Assembly: GCA_047495785.1 (NCBI GenBank)
Contig: JBLDXI010000017.1
Span: forward strand, 3,100,001 to 3,164,000
Source of the DNA: Lepidodermella squamata
Lineage: Eukaryota > Gastrotricha
Reading direction: 5' to 3'
Length of the DNA stretch: 64,000 nt
The position numbers were made by a program, and so were the translations under genes. The number at the start of each line of letters is the position of its first letter. The stretch's first letter is position 1. Shown piece after piece: positions 11,989-26,483 of the stretch. The notes below the pieces were generated by a model that worked only from the letters and a program-made list of their open reading frames with translations, ran no database searches and was not told where the DNA came from.

Positions 11989-14900
11989 TCAGACTCGCCT
12001 CGCTGAACTGTCGTGTCCGGCAAGAATGTACAGATCAAGCGACGGTTCACCCTCGGTAGGTCGGCACTCGATAACTACGAGACCAGTCGAACCGACTAGC
12101 CGGAACTCCCGGCTAGGATCTAGTAGATCTTGAGTCACGCCAGGTTCCCAAGAGCTTGACTGGTCCGTTTGATTGCTTTGATTTTGTGGTGGCTGTTGTT
12201 GATGCTGATGCCTCGCTTGGTGCACTGCCATAAGACTTCGACCTTGTATGCCATGAGTGTGAAATGCTATCGCTGTCATCGGCCGCTTGGTCAGAACTAG
12301 CGAGTCAATCGGAAATGGGAACACTAACTGAGATGCGAGCGCGTCCTGAGCAAGTTGGCCGTCGGATTGCATAGCAGGCTGACACAGCCTGCCGCCCAGG
12401 TCGACGACTTTGACAAATCGCTCGAAACAAACTAGAAGTGAGACACTTTGCGGCGGGAAAAGCAACTGGGCAAAATGCACGACACGCAGCGGTTCGCCCC
12501 TTAGAACGCCCCAAGCGCTTTCGTAAATGCGGCAAGCGTCCGGATCAACGAAGTGAAGAACCATCGCAAACGACGGGTCCATCGAGGAGAACGCAGCAAA
12601 AGCGACGTGAGGTAGCGGCCACAAAGACGGGTCCGGATACGAATCGACTGAGTACCAACATGACGATGGCGGCCACACAAGTTCGAAGAAGTAGGGCGAC
12701 GGTTCGTCATCAATGTCAGCCGCATACGCGTCACTGCTGTTCGCCGCGGACGAAGAAGAATTAGAGTGAAACAGCGAAGAACGGCCGGGTGCAGACGAGA
12801 GTGTCGACATGCGAATGGGCGGGATAGGGATAGTGATGTTGCACTTGCGAATGAGTTGAAAAGCTGAGGATTCTGGAGTCCAGTAGAAAAATAAAATATG
12901 ATCTGGCATTAGGCACGCGAGAATCGATCGGCTGCGGTTATCGATGTTGGGCGGACCACCCGATGCCGAACCAACACAAGAAGTCCGCGGTCTTACATTC
13001 ATGGAACACCGAATACAGCCCCGAGTCCCAGACAACTTCACAGAATAACCTAAAAATATAATTATGAATTGAGATGCAATTACGGCAAAAAATTGCACAA
13101 ACTCTCTTTCACATGGGCGGTTCGCTTAAGAAACGCTGGAAACTGACTCACGGCAGCAGCTATGGAGAGCGAGCGAATTTTAGTCGAAGAGCCCGTGCTG
13201 CTGGCAACACTCTCTGAACTGTGCGTCTGCGAGGACATTTCGTCGACTGAAACAGACGATTCGCGTTGCTTCGACCGTGACATGCCATTGAGAGTAGATG
13301 ATGGTAGTGACTCTATGATTTGCCGACGCCAGGAAGCCAAGTCGTGTACCCAGACTCTCGTCGATTCCGCAGCGTGGCCACTTCCAACGACATTGCCAAT
13401 CGTTTTCGCCAGTTGCTTTGGTTGGGATATTGACAGCGAAACAGCAAAATCGCTGTCGTCAACAACACCGACCCAGTAGCACAGTTTTGATTGCACGGTT
13501 AGGAGCTCGCCATCCTGAAGCTGAGAAACTTCGAACGCCATCAAGCCAGATTGCTCAGTGGCCAGAAGGAGATACGTTTCTATGAAAAAGTAAAAATATA
13601 GAAGATATACGATGATAGAATCTAAAAATCAAAATTAGTCTCATGATTTTATGCTTGCATGTTCGATTAAGCAAACTGAAAATTCACCAGGGTAAGTATT
13701 TATGTTATCGATATACGATCATACCTTCTTTATTAGACAATTCCGACGGGGACCAAGCCGCTGAAGCTAGAACTTTCTCGGGGCAATTATCGAAAACTTT
13801 CAACAACCCAGCGCCCATAAAGACAGCGCCAACAGATGGAATGGCTGGACCGTTATCATTTTTGTCGCTCTTTGTTTCGGCATCACTTTTTAGCTCCGAC
13901 TTCGGTCGCGGCGGAGGGGTTGGCGGTTGCGATACAGGTCGTCTGTAAATGCAAGTTGAATCTACATTATGAAGATCTCTAGTAAGCAATAATTTACCTA
14001 TCACGAGATGGCATTAGCGTACTGTATTAACAACATAACATCAAATCAAAATTGATGTAATTATTTAAGAACTTACTCTTCGATTTCTTCCGGCCGGCTC
14101 GGAGCGGCCTCAACCGGAGGGTGCCGAGGTTGCGGTAGCATATTAGCCGCAAGCTGGCGGTTTTTCGCTATGACTAATTGCCGAGTCAACAGCCGAGTAA
14201 GACCAAGACGAGAAAAGAGTATATGCTGCAGTAATTCATCGGCTGACGGCCTGCGGTTTGGAGCTTTCGTGAGACCTGGTGCAATTATTAGTAATAACAA
14301 AAAAACTTTATGAAATATAGCTCACATCGAGCAACGAAATCCCGAAACGCTACTGACCAGCGATCAGGTTCTTTCAGTTTCGGCGGCTTGTAACCAGGAG
14401 TACTGAGCAATGCAACGACTCGCATCTGTTCCATATCGTACAACGGCGGTTCGCCCTCGGCAAATTCGATGGCTGTAATGCCAAGAGACCAAATGTCGCA
14501 TTTCAAGTCGTAACCTCCAGAACGACGCTCCACAGAGCATACTTCTGGCGCCATCCAGTAAGGTGTTCCGATGAGAGTGAAACGCTTTGATAATGATGCA
14601 CAGCTTGCTGCAATGCCCAAATCGCCAAGTTTTATGTCTCCCATATCAGTAAGCAAAACATTAGCGCCTTTCATGTCGCGATGCATCATACCCCTGCCAT
14701 GCAGAAAAGCCAATGCCCGAAGTAATTCTCGTAGAACAAAGGCCAAAGCCGGCTCTGTGATAGCGTAAGATGCGACTCTGACTATGTCAGCCATTGATCC
14801 ACCGCCGCAATATTCCAAGACAATGTAAAACTTTTTTTCGGCAAGGAAACAGCGATTATAGCAGCCAAGAAAAGAAACGATATTTGGGTGAAGACATTTA

Positions 14901-15103
14901 CGCATGGCATCAACTTCGCGTTCGAGCTGGCCAAAGTCATCTCCAATTTGCAGCTGTATTTCTTTAATGGCAACTATTTGGCCGGTAACTTTATGTTTCG
15001 CTTTATGAACAACTCCATAAGTTCCACGGCCAATCAGGCCCTCCTGAAATTCAAAGTCATCTTGCGGGCGATGCTGGCTGAAGATCGGCTGCTCTCCATA
15101 CAT
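11989..15103 (-). CDS. MAP4K: MAP4K3/MAP4K5-type germinal-centre kinase (Ste20 family)
   Basis: Exons, 5' to 3': 15103-14326, 14275-14077, 13942-13725, 13579-13103, 13049-11989; 910 residues. The kinase domain is at about 18-285: glycine loop GRGTYGVV, VAIKEI lysine, HRDMKGANVLL catalytic loop, DLG instead of DFG, and the activation segment TLIGTPYWMAPEV. A proline-rich linker follows (PPTPPPRPK). The citron-homology (CNH) domain spans the second half, ending FRLVGSTGLVVIECRP and LYILAGHDS, typical of MAP4K3/5. Known family members act in stress JNK and amino-acid/TORC1 signalling. The donor of intron 4 is placed at GTTTGT (13102) because the stronger-looking GTGAGT at 13151 breaks the frame. 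A short Gln/His-rich insert lies in the C-terminal part. Confidence 0.9.
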
Positions 15104-15459
15104 TCTCCATACATAAGAACTAAAAACTAGGAAAAATCATTACTATTATGGCTGCGGTGACAGCTATGGGGCGAACGAAAGACTACGCCTAAGAAACACG
15201 TATCATCAATAGAATCAGATTCGGTGATCAAGAAAGCCATACTACATACTACAGCTCGCATTCACAACTCAACAAAAAATCTCAAGCCAAGAAATGAAAA
15301 CGGACTCAAAAATCAATAAAAAATCAAGCGTATTTTTGAGGATTTTTAAAACACACGCATAATTTAATAAAACAATAAAAATTATTTCATGAATAGTAAT
15401 ATAATTTCTAACAAAAATTCAAAAAAAAATTCAAAATCCAAGGACGCGCGGGAGATCCG

Positions 15460-15760
15460 GTTTTCCCCGCTCTCAGCTGACTGATCGGGTAACTGTGATC
15501 ATTAATTGATAGTCGTATCTGTCTGAGGCGATACGAATAAAATTGTCTTATGTCTTATGTCTTATGACTGATCGGAGTCTGACTATTTATTAAGCTGTGT
15601 CGGCCTGGCGGCCTTTGACAGTGACGGGGAAACTCCCCGCTATTTAAGCATACGCTCATATCCTCCTTGACGTAGGTACGGACGGACGGACGGAACGCGC
15701 CCCACGACAACGGGTTTCCCCGTCACTGACCGACCGGGGTCTGACTACTTATTCATTGGC
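15460..15760. repeat. Cluster of diverged direct and inverted repeats
   Basis: The motif tctgactatttatta (15578-15592) recurs as tctgactacttattc at about 15740. Arms cagtgacggggaaa (15619) and tttccccgtcactg (15715) are perfect inverted copies. It looks like a small foldback or nested MITE remnant. Confidence 0.55.
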
Positions 15761-17745
15761 AATTCCTGATGCTTGGCAAAAGAGACAAAATATAATGACC
15801 AAGCTCTGCAAAGCAGAGTGCACCGGCACTCATGATGAAGTCGCTCACTTTACCTGTTGAATTCCGTGCTCCAAAAAGTGGGTTTCTGTCTCGTAACCGG
15901 TCAGGCGATTTTGAAAACTTTCTCTAGCTTTAAATTACCAAAACATGACATATCTATAGTTTGAATTCAGACTTCATCCGTCAACTGAATTCAAGCCGCC
16001 TACGCTGTGGAATTCAGTGGATGCTGGTCGAGCGCGGCAACGCCAACTCCGTGTGCAGATTCGTCTGGAACATAATCCAATGGTCCGGCGCTACACCGAA
16101 GCTACGCTTCGAACGATTGAGCGACGTGCTTGAAATTGGGCGCGTAGCACTGACCGTTCTTCGGAACAATATGAATCGACTACGCTTGCCGCTGCTTCTG
16201 CCAAGGTTTTTTGTTGTTACCAGGTGCCGTGACCAGGTGCCGTGCTGGCACTAGCGGCGGTTGATGGTGACGCCGTGTTCGAGCGGGTCGCCCCTTGAAT
16301 GACGGTGGTTATCCACCTTACTTCGGGAAACGGCGACATGGGCGCGTTTACAAAATGAGGCTGTTGCTTCGCTTGTAGCTTCACAGCAATGACCACAGCA
16401 ATGGCGAAGTATGCTTTTACAGCGAGGGACGTGCGGTACTCTTTAATTATTAGTTATCGGCTCGCGATTCAATGCGGCATTGCGGTATCTGCATCACAGG
16501 TAAGACATGGTTTGCTTCGAATCCTTCAAGGCGATCCTTTTAAGAAGAACTTCGAGAGCGAATGCGCAAAAAAGGTTTTTATTGCTAATAGCGCGGAGGA
16601 GTTGGCTCAGTTTGGTGCCGCAAAATGGAGCACACTGATTAATTCATTAGCCAAACGATACATTATGAACAGCAAAAAACTACTGCCTGAGCACGTATTT
16701 GGCACCAAGCTAACCGAGCCAATATCGAATTTGTCAATCGTCTTAACGTTCTCGGCGAAAGTGTCGCTCATCGCCATGAGTCCAGTCATATCTTTTATAG
16801 GTTGCACTCGGCTGTAATCCATGTCATGTTTCCGCTGACATCGAGCTGGACGTTGCGGCTCCCTTTGAACAGTACTTCTGCGCGCACTTTTTGTCGTCTT
16901 TAGCGCCATGCATGATTTGACAACAGAATTCATGACATTATGAGTACATGACGTTCTTTATTTTTCTAACAATTATATTATGCACCCTCTTTATTTAAAA
17001 CCACAGAAAATAAATACAACTTTGGGTGAAATTCGCTCTGAAAATCAACAGATAGCCCTAATGAGACAGGTCTCCATCCTGGTTCCATCCTGCATGTCGC
17101 AGCCAGTATCACTAACACCCTCGATTAAATCCGTCGCTACACTTGGTTGTTACAGCCGGCCCTGCTTGTCGCTCCGTCCGCTCGCGCTGCTGCCAGTGGA
17201 CCGAAGGGCCGTTTGGGTTCTCGGTCGTGATGGCGCACATGGCCGTGTTCGGAACTCAGCGCCACCTCGAGGCGAATTAACTGGAGACACTGACACCATG
17301 CCTCACTTGGAAGATTTCGCATCTGTATGCCAATAACAAGCTCCATTTACATCTTAAATTGATTAAAAAGTGAAAGTTACTCTTCTGCGGAAAGAGAAAC
17401 AACTTATGGCCTTATGAGCCTTATGCTGCGCTGCTCGCCACGATCGGTTCGACTTTTTTACTTCGAAATTGTGATGCGGCTACAGACGAAGGAATTTAAT
17501 TATTATAATGAAAATAAAAATTAAAAACCTTTATTTGTATTTTTCTTAAATTGTTTGCTGAAAATAAATTCGGCTTATTTTTGCCAGCACTCCGAGGGCC
17601 GCGCGCCCGGCAGCCAACGCCGCTTTCGTCGAATCGCGTTTAGATTGAGAGCTTGCAGCCGCGTGTTGAAGAACGGAAGGGTCAAGATGCTCTGGATGAT
17701 TTTCCTAGCAGCTTTCATCTTTTACGGGCGTATAACTTGAGAAAT

Positions 17746-17979
17746 TTATGTAGTTCTCTTTTTTACTTCCTGTACCGTGTAATGCATATTGTCACGCGCC
17801 GGCGCGAACCCCTTCACTTCTTTGACAACATGTGACTTACGGCCATCTTCCCAGCCACGTGGGAGCCTACTATTTTCGTTGAAGTCGCTCTTCATACTTC
17901 TGAAAGCCCGCTGGTAAAATATGCTGTTGTCGTGTTTCGGAAAGCTTTTAGGCACCAGAAAGCCGTTTCCATATTCCAT
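17746..17979 (-). CDS. Possible small ORF, unknown
   Basis: A 77-codon minus-strand frame (MEYGNGFLVPKSFPKH at the start; SRLPRGWEDGRK later) has a varied, protein-like composition but no family that I recognise. It has no confirmed splice structure and lies in the repeat-rich interval. It could be an exon of an unrecognised gene or chance. Confidence 0.2.
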   Translation of the reverse strand: MEYGNGFLVPKSFPKHDNSIFYQRAFRSMKSDFNENSRLPRGWEDGRKSHVVKEVKGFAPARDNMHYTVQEVKKRTT

Positions 17980-18366
17980 AATACGCAATTCGCGATTCAA
18001 ATTGCTCCTATGTCTCCAACGCTCTGACGCAGCCGATCTAAGGTTAGGAATGAACTAGTTGTGGTAAAGGAGGCTTACTTATTTGCTTGAATTTTTATCC
18101 CACCGCGCGGCTAGCTGTTAGGCTAGCAAACAGTTCCTCAATTAAATGAATTTTTATCCATCAACACTACGCAATAAACTGAGGTCCCGGACTTTTTCTA
18201 AGCCACACAGCGTCCGTTTTATATCAAACTTGCTTTCGTGATACAAACGTTAGCGTATGCTGTCTTTTTTAGCCTCAACTCTTAATTCGTTTCAAAGATA
18301 AGATTCAACGTTGTGACTAATATTTGATGATATATGTTTATGATAGGTTTGCCATTAACTTCAATC

Positions 18367-18657
18367 ATGGCTGCCACTCTCGAGTCTTATGTTAACCGCA
18401 GCGTTTTGGTCATAACTGGCGATGGTCGCGTTATCGTAGGAACTTTGAAAGGATTCGATCAGACAATCAATATCGTGTTAGATGATTCTCACGAGAGAGT
18501 GTTTAGCACTGCCGAAGGCGTTGACCGAGTTAATCTTGGCCTGTACATCATTCGCGGTGACAATGTAGCAGTTGTAGGAGAAGTGGATGTTGATCTCGAC
18601 AGAAAATTGGATATGACAAAGCTCAAGGCCGAGCCTTTGAACCCTATTATACACTAG
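18367..18657 (+). CDS. LSM8: U6 snRNA-associated Sm-like protein LSm8
   Basis: A single exon of 96 residues, the same length as vertebrate LSm8. Sm1 motif ITGDGRVIVGTLKGFDQTIN and Sm2 motif LGLYIIRGDNVAVVGE are intact, and the C-terminal stretch AEPLNPIIH is typical of LSm8. In the family this subunit defines the nuclear LSm2-8 ring that binds the U6 snRNA 3' end for splicing. The ATG at 18367 (MAATLESYVN) was preferred over the in-frame ATG at 18334 by family length. ATTAAA at 18726 may be its poly(A) signal. It is the first gene of a likely operon with the next two. Confidence 0.96.
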   Translation: MAATLESYVNRSVLVITGDGRVIVGTLKGFDQTINIVLDDSHERVFSTAEGVDRVNLGLYIIRGDNVAVVGEVDVDLDRKLDMTKLKAEPLNPIIH

Positions 18658-18780
18658 TCTTGCTCGATTCATTTCCGTTGCTGATAGGCTTTCCATTTTT
18701 CTTTTTATACGTTTTTTCTTGGCCCATTAAAAGTGGCCATCCAATTTGGCTTTTGTCGAATTATTTGAATTTTATTGTTT

Positions 18781-18788
18781 TGTTGTAG
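18781..18788 (+). promoter_or_regulatory. Candidate trans-splice (3' splice) acceptor before eL43
   Basis: A T-rich tract ending ttttgttgtag lies 30 nt before the eL43 start and 56 nt after the putative LSM8 poly(A) signal. It is either a spliced-leader acceptor or the end of a 5' UTR intron. Confidence 0.45.
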
Positions 18789-18818
18789 ACAGTTTTATAA
18801 CTGTTCGTTTAAAGAAAA

Positions 18819-19097
18819 ATGGCCCGTCGTACCAAGAAGGTCGGAATCGTTGGCAAGTACGGTACTCGCTATGGTGCTAGCTTGCGTAAAACCGTCAAGA
18901 AGATCGAAATTTCGCAACACGCCAAGTACACCTGCTCTTTCTGCGGCAAGGACACCATGCGGCGGAAGGTCGTCGGAATCTGGTCGTGCAAGGCTTGCAA
19001 AAAGACCGTCGCTGGAGGCGCGTTCGTCTACGCCACCACTGCCGCCGTCACTGTTCGTTCGGCCATTCGTCGTCTCCGTGATTTGAAGGAGAATTAA
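18819..19097 (+). CDS. RPL37A: 60S ribosomal protein eL43 (RPL37A)
   Basis: A single exon of 92 residues, the canonical length. It starts [19 protein letters not shown] and carries the C4 zinc ribbon (CSFCG at about 39-43, CKAC at about 57-60) that binds zinc in the large ribosomal subunit. It ends with an Arg-rich helix. It begins 161 nt after the LSM8 stop and is followed by AATAAA at 19171. The short gaps on both sides and the poly(A)-to-acceptor spacing of about 50 nt suggest processing from a polycistronic precursor. Confidence 0.98.
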   Translation: MARRTKKVGIVGKYGTRYGASLRKTVKKIEISQHAKYTCSFCGKDTMRRKVVGIWSCKACKKTVAGGAFVYATTAAVTVRSAIRRLRDLKEN

Positions 19098-19170
19098 AGA
19101 AGAAGTTGCTGTGCAAGAGTTTAGATTGCTAATGATTGATGACAGTCAATCTTTTATTGGAGAATGAGCT

Positions 19171-20909
<1,739 letters not shown>

Positions 20910-21394
20910 TTCAGTTCCGAGATAATCAACATTTTTTATAATTTGTTGCAACCCCTGTTTTTATTGTGGTCAGCTGCTTGTTTTAATATGAGCGTTACCC
21001 CCTAAATTATATAAAAAGCGAGTGATTGGATTTTATATTATTACATCATTTGAAACTGAAAGCGATTTTTGTTTGGTTTTTTGCGTTTCCATTCACGTGT
21101 CTTCTGCCACGCAAAGCGATTTTGTACCGAAGCAGCGTTGTGCATACTCTTCTGTTATGTTGTGCTCGGCCTAGGCAAGGCCGGCCAGTGATGTGAATGC
21201 CATTCACGCGAAGCCTCGTGGATATTCTCAGCATTTTTACTTCTTAACATGATCTCAACTTGCGTGTTTTGTCGCGCACGCGTTTTTATTGTTTAATTTA
21301 TTTGATATTATATTCGATAATATAATTATGAATAAAAACTTATGTTCTTGATAATCATTTTTGTATTTGATTTTTAGGATTATAATTTGTTAAT
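20910..21394. other. Intergenic, no gene seen
   Basis: AT-rich spacer between two plus-strand genes. A T-rich tract ending tttttag (21377) lies 17 nt before the next start codon and resembles the other candidate trans-splice acceptors. Confidence 0.5.
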
Positions 21395-24300
21395 ATGGCC
21401 TCATCATCAGTTTACCTCGAAAGTCTGTTTGATGGAAAACCGCCTAAGAAATCTCAGCCACCTCCTCAGCCTCAGAAGATACCAGACACCATTGACCCTT
21501 CTTTGGATGATGTATCGGTCTGGCAGGTAAATACCTTTTACTCGATAAACCAAATTATCAATGTGTTAAGGAGGACTTTTGCTTAACAGTGTTCGTTTAT
21601 TCACCTTCGATTTTTTCAACAGGTTCTCGCGTCTCAGACTGAGTATCTTCAGAAACTTGAACTAGCAAACAAACGATTTCACGAGGAATCCAAATTTTTG
21701 CGTGAAAACCTGCGTAATTTGGTCGAGGACAACTCGCGTCTGTATTCAGAGCTCAAAGGCTGTCTATCTCAACGAATCGAAGAGCTAGCAGACAAACGAG
21801 CCCAGGCTACATCTGCCGTGAACAAGTCAAATGGCAAGGAAGCCTCTGAAGAGGGAAGCGAGGATGACGATGAAGAAGCAGAAGATGAAGAGGAAGAGGA
21901 ACTGCAAACTCGGAACACGTCAGCTACTGTTCAACAAAACGCTCGATCTTTCAGCGAGCGGCTTTCGTCATCTAAACCACCTAGCCAGCAACAGCAGCAA
22001 AATCGTTCCGAAAGTAGTCTGGACACATCAAAGCAACCGAAAGCCTTGTCAAATTTGGTCAGAATGCATGCATCTCGCGCTGACCGTCTCGAATCTGAAG
22101 TTCGAGCCTTGAAAACTCAACTCGATTCCAGCCGTTTGATAATCAGTGAATTGAAAGCTGCGGCTCGGGATGGCTCAACTGCTGGTTCGACGAGTGGCGG
22201 ATCACTTCAGGTCGATGCGGATTCAATGCTGAAGTTGATGAACGAGCGAGACGAAGCTGTTGGTCGCATTGCGAGATTAGTCGATCGTTTGAATGTTTGC
22301 GATCAGCATCGCCAGGCGCTTGAATCTGACCTCCGTGATGCTTTAAAATTGGTAGATGAGGCAGTTCGCGATAAACAAATGGCCATCGATGAGAAAATGC
22401 GAATGGGGGAGCGCATTGGTGAAATTGAGCGGAAAATTGAGGAAGAGCGAGATTCGGCAGATCGACGACTCGAGCAAGCTGTTAAGGTTTGCTTTTTTAT
22501 GCCATTTTAACTCCGATTCATGAATCCGCGATCGTTGTATCTTGCAAAATTGATGATCAGAAATTGATAGCGTGAGCAACTCGGGAAATTCTGAGAATTT
22601 TGTCGTCCGACGGTGGACAAGTAGCGAGTAGCTTTGGACGTTTATTTACATCAACCCGTATAATCTTGATCCCAGATGAAGATTAGCGGAAATTATTTTG
22701 TGGTGTTTTACGCTGATTCCGAATCTGAAAACAAATATTTTTAACTCGAATGGCTTCATCCGGTATTTTGATATTGAGCACTATAAGTCATTTATTAGCA
22801 TTGTAAATTGAAGCGACCTCTGGACGTGACACGGCGTTTTTACCGCCTCGATTTCGCCGATTACATATATCAGTAGCTGTAACATTTCCTACATCGCCAC
22901 TAACAATCAAGCCATTTTATGATGAAGAAAAGTTTCCTGACACCCTGTAGTCGAACCGATACCATCATTCTTCATATTCTTGTCCGATTTCACTGTGAAC
23001 CTGAAATGCGATTGCTACGGAGTTCCCAAGTAGTGTAGGCTTATTGATTTAAGCTGGTCGATTATTTTCAACAAAGAGAAGGAATTATCCGCAATAATTT
23101 AGATGGGCCTAAATGGGTATTTTGCAATAAACCATGTTCAAGCCAAAGTTACAACGGCTCCTCCTAGACCAATATCTTTGCCGACAGGAAAGTCTTCATC
23201 TTTCGTTTGATATGGCCTTACCCATAAGAGGAAACCCATGACATGAGCCATTACCCACATTTTTGTGCCAAACTTGGTCGAATTTTCGCGCAGTACGGTT
23301 GGATCAGGTTAGACATCAGGTTAGACCCCTGAAGTCTACCATGATTTCGTCGACTGAGAGCCATTCAGCCGCGGTGAATCTGTAGAAGCTCTTGCTTAGT
23401 ATATCGAACCACAGACCCAATTTGCACACAGGTGGTTTTTCGCCTCGTCTTCATCCTTCACCCTCGTATCATCGACGAAATGTAGAAGCCGCTATAAGTT
23501 CATGGAGTGTCTCGCGCTATGGAGTCGGCGATTACAGGAATTCTTGTCATACCATCCCAGTAGCTCCGAGACACCCTTCAATAGCCATAACCCAATATAG
23601 ACCTGGGACTCCCCGACTTTGGCATCACGTTCTTTGTTTCACAAATACGCGTCTTACGGCCCGGGGACATGGAATCGGGCAAGGAATTTCGATCGCAGAT
23701 CATATGCGCACCCAGTTTAACGTAGTCATTCAGGACTCATATCTCCTCTTAATCTTACATTTCCTATCGCTAGTGATTCTATATTGCTCGGCAGTTGCTT
23801 CGAGACCGAAATCTGTAGTTATTATTTCGCTTATATAAAGCCTTAACTTGGTAGAGAATCTGTCGGTTTCAAACATTGGGATATTAATTTTGCGATTCTC
23901 ACATATTACTCAATTTCTTTCTGTTTCAGGTTATTCGCGCTGCTGCGAGTGAACAAGTGAAAGCGGCTGAAGACAAAATGGCATTGGCGGTAGCCGAGTC
24001 GCTGCGACACGAGCAAAAAGCTGCCCGCCTAGCCCGAGAACAACGTCGATTGGCTCAAGAACTCGAGCAAGTCCGCAGCGAAGCCGCGAAATTCGAGCAG
24101 GAACTAGCCGATGCTAACTCCGACTTCAAGGCCACGTTAGCTCGCGTCCTATCCGACCGCGATATCGCCCTTCGTGAACTGAGTCGCATGCGGGCATTGA
24201 CCTCGCAAGAACGTGGCGATTTAGACACTGATCGAACTCGCTTAGCTGAGCAGCTGCGCATGGCTAGAGGTCAGATCGCCGATTGCCAGCAAGAATTGAA

Positions 24301-25617
24301 TGCCATGGCCGCTGAGCGTCTGCAGGCAGTCTCTCAAATGAATGACGCCCTGGCCCAGGTTAGCTTCGTGGAACAGATTCTCCATGACTTCGGAAATGTG
24401 TGTTCAAACGATAAGGACTAAAGAAAAATTCTGATTTTTGTTTTCTTCATTTTAGTTGCACACTTTCTGTTACTTTTTTTGAAAATTCACGTGAAAATTG
24501 ATTTTGTGTTCAGAATTGAAAAATCTACGCATGACAAACACATTCTTGCTTCGCTTCAATTCACTTGCATTTGAGAGCTCGGATTTCGGAATACTTACTG
24601 AACATTCAGAAAAATTCGAAATTCGAGCCTTCAAGTTTCTTTAGTTTTGACTTATTTTTTTATTATCTCGTAGGTGGAAGCTGAGCGGAGGCAGCGGGCT
24701 GAACTCGAATCTGAAGTTGACGCTGTTCGTCGCGAACTGGCGGCTCATGCCCAGTCGCTGAAGCAGCAGCACGAGGCAAGCGGTGGCGAATTACGCCGAA
24801 TAGTCGAGCAGCAGGCTGACTTGATCCGACGTCTTAGAACCGAATGCGACCGCCTCCTTAACGGATATACCTCAGAAAAGTGAGTTAATTGAAACTTCGG
24901 ATGGGGTTTGACCAGTTTTGGGTACGAAATTCCGAATTGGGCAAAAATTAGCTTGAAAACAAGCGAGAAACATGAAGACTGATTTCATTTTTTCGCTCTT
25001 CTAATGCTTTTCTGTTACACAGGAGTGAAGCAGACCGTCTGAGAGCTGAAAATGCGTTACTGCTGTCCCGCTTGCGTCGATCGCAGGAAGAACTCGGGGC
25101 AGCGCGTTTCGACGCCTCAGCCTCTGCTCAGGTTCAAGACGCCTTACGCTGGCGCATGGCTGAACTCGACGCTCGTGCGAAACAGGCCAAAGCTGAGGTT
25201 GAGGACATACTAGCCCGAAGCCACGGATCTCTGCGCGGCTTGGAAGGTTCAGGCAACAACAACAATAACACCAACAGCAACGGAATCTCGGTTGCAGTCA
25301 ACAAAACTTTGAATGCGCTGAAAGACGAGGAATTGTTGGGGCTGGCGGGTAGTAGCGATGGCGATGATAGTATTGTCAATGAAATGATTTCACGTCTATC
25401 GCCTCGTCATCAGCAACCGCAACAGCAGCATCAGCAAAGCTCTGATCAGCAAGACCGTCGGCTTGAGAACGAACGAGATGTTTCGAGTGACTCGACGGGG
25501 CCGGATGAAGACGACGAGGAGTTGGAAGACGACAGCGATGAAGAAGGCGAGGAGGAGGAAGAAGAGGAGGAAGACATCAATTCCAACGACGTTGACGGCA
25601 ATAACACTGAAGATTGA
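21395..25617 (+). CDS. SDCCAG8-like centrosomal coiled-coil protein
   Basis: Exons 21395-21526, 21623-22486, 23930-24397, 24674-24879, 25023-25617; 754 residues. It has a proline-rich N-terminus, then coiled coil starting LASQTEYLQKLELANKRF and continuing through NERDEAVGRIARLVDRL and ERLQAVSQMNDALAQ. The order of these blocks resembles SDCCAG8, a centrosome and ciliary-base protein. Acidic inserts lie near residues 155-175, and the tail is strongly acidic (repeated Glu) with a Gln-rich run before it. The exon 3 donor is uncertain: CAG|GTTAGC at about 24360 is also in frame. Intron 2 (1443 bp) is unusually long for this locus. Coiled coils align promiscuously, so the family name is moderate. 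Confidence 0.5.
22487..23929. other. Long intron with decayed non-coding content
   Basis: This 1443-bp intron is about 25 times the typical size here. It contains an open frame (23392-23838) without recognisable similarity and fragments such as a doubled atcaggttagac near 23305. Probably an old insertion; no intact mobile gene is visible. Confidence 0.4.
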
Positions 25618-26483
25618 ATTTTCTGTGATTTTTTTCATCTCTCACATAACAATTGCAATTTTGAAAAAACATGTGAGCTTAAGGTGGAGTTTTTTACTAA
25701 TAATTTTCTGCTTTTTATCATTCAATATCAAAATCTCATTCTTATTTACTTTTAATAAATACGCACACTGTGATTATCTTGAATGGCATGCAATTTGTGA
25801 CAAGTGATATTTCGATAGACCGATGTGAGCAAAGTCTCTTTAACTGCCTCGAATGGTACAAGAAAGAACAATCGTGATATTGACTCGCTTCAAAATAAAA
25901 GAAGTTTGTGTCATACTTCGTTTCATTTTATTCTAGAATCTCGCATTACTTCGAACAGACTACACCTGGAGTCTGTGCTTTTTGACACTTCGAAATTCAT
26001 TTCATGAAATGCTGAGATGAAACATTGTTATAGAAGCAAGATCTGTTATGTTAGGCGTGTCCTTGAGTTTTGTTGCAAATACTGTCAATTATATTACGAT
26101 ATTATGTCGAATAAATTTCTTTAAGCATCAATAAGTGTCCTTTTGAAACGGTTCCAGTGCGCACACGCATTCCACATGATCACGGATTTTGGACCTTGAG
26201 TAAATTTCAGGATCTGACTTTTAGGTCACGTTGCGGCTGCACCTTTTTTTGGAAAAGTGCTCGTGAAGTCTTGGAGGAAGTTCGTGGCGTCGGCTTCCAG
26301 TTATTCGAACGGAGCATAGCGCATGCATATTTTGAACATGGCGTAATTTCCTGGTACTTATCATTTTTGCTGAAAATTTCAGGAATTAGATTTCCGCGCG
26401 TATGAAAATAATAGAATTAGGGCCTAATATGTTTCGGTATTTGTGCTAAATTGGTATGAGCTACTTGCTCGTACTAGATTGCA
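25618..26483. other. Intergenic, no clear gene
   Basis: The 3' flank of the coiled-coil gene. A short open frame at 26157-26405 has no recognised similarity. No repeat structure was noticed. Confidence 0.4.

Larger units (their letters stand above)
15104..18366. other. 3.3-kb gene-poor, repeat-rich interval
   Basis: No convincing gene. 15460-15760 holds degenerate direct repeats (gactgatcggagtctgac at 15566, its relative at 15728, a third near 15479), a 14-bp inverted pair (15619-15632 with 15715-15728), and the microrepeats tcttatg (about 15546-15566) and ggac (about 15678-15692). A 142-codon frame at 16389-16817 and shorter frames have no recognisable similarity. Composition varies between AT-rich and GC-rich blocks, as in decayed insertions. 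Confidence 0.5.

Noticed and set aside
13103-13151. GTGAGT donor at 13151 for MAP4K intron 4
   Set aside because: It gives total exon length not divisible by three and a stop soon after the junction. The donor at 13102 keeps the frame.
16389-16817. 142-codon open frame as a gene
   Set aside because: No family recognised, no supporting splice structure, and located in the repeat-rich interval; left as unproven.
23392-23838. 148-codon open frame as a gene
   Set aside because: It lies in the long intron of the SDCCAG8-like gene, has a composition unlike a globular protein and no recognisable motif.
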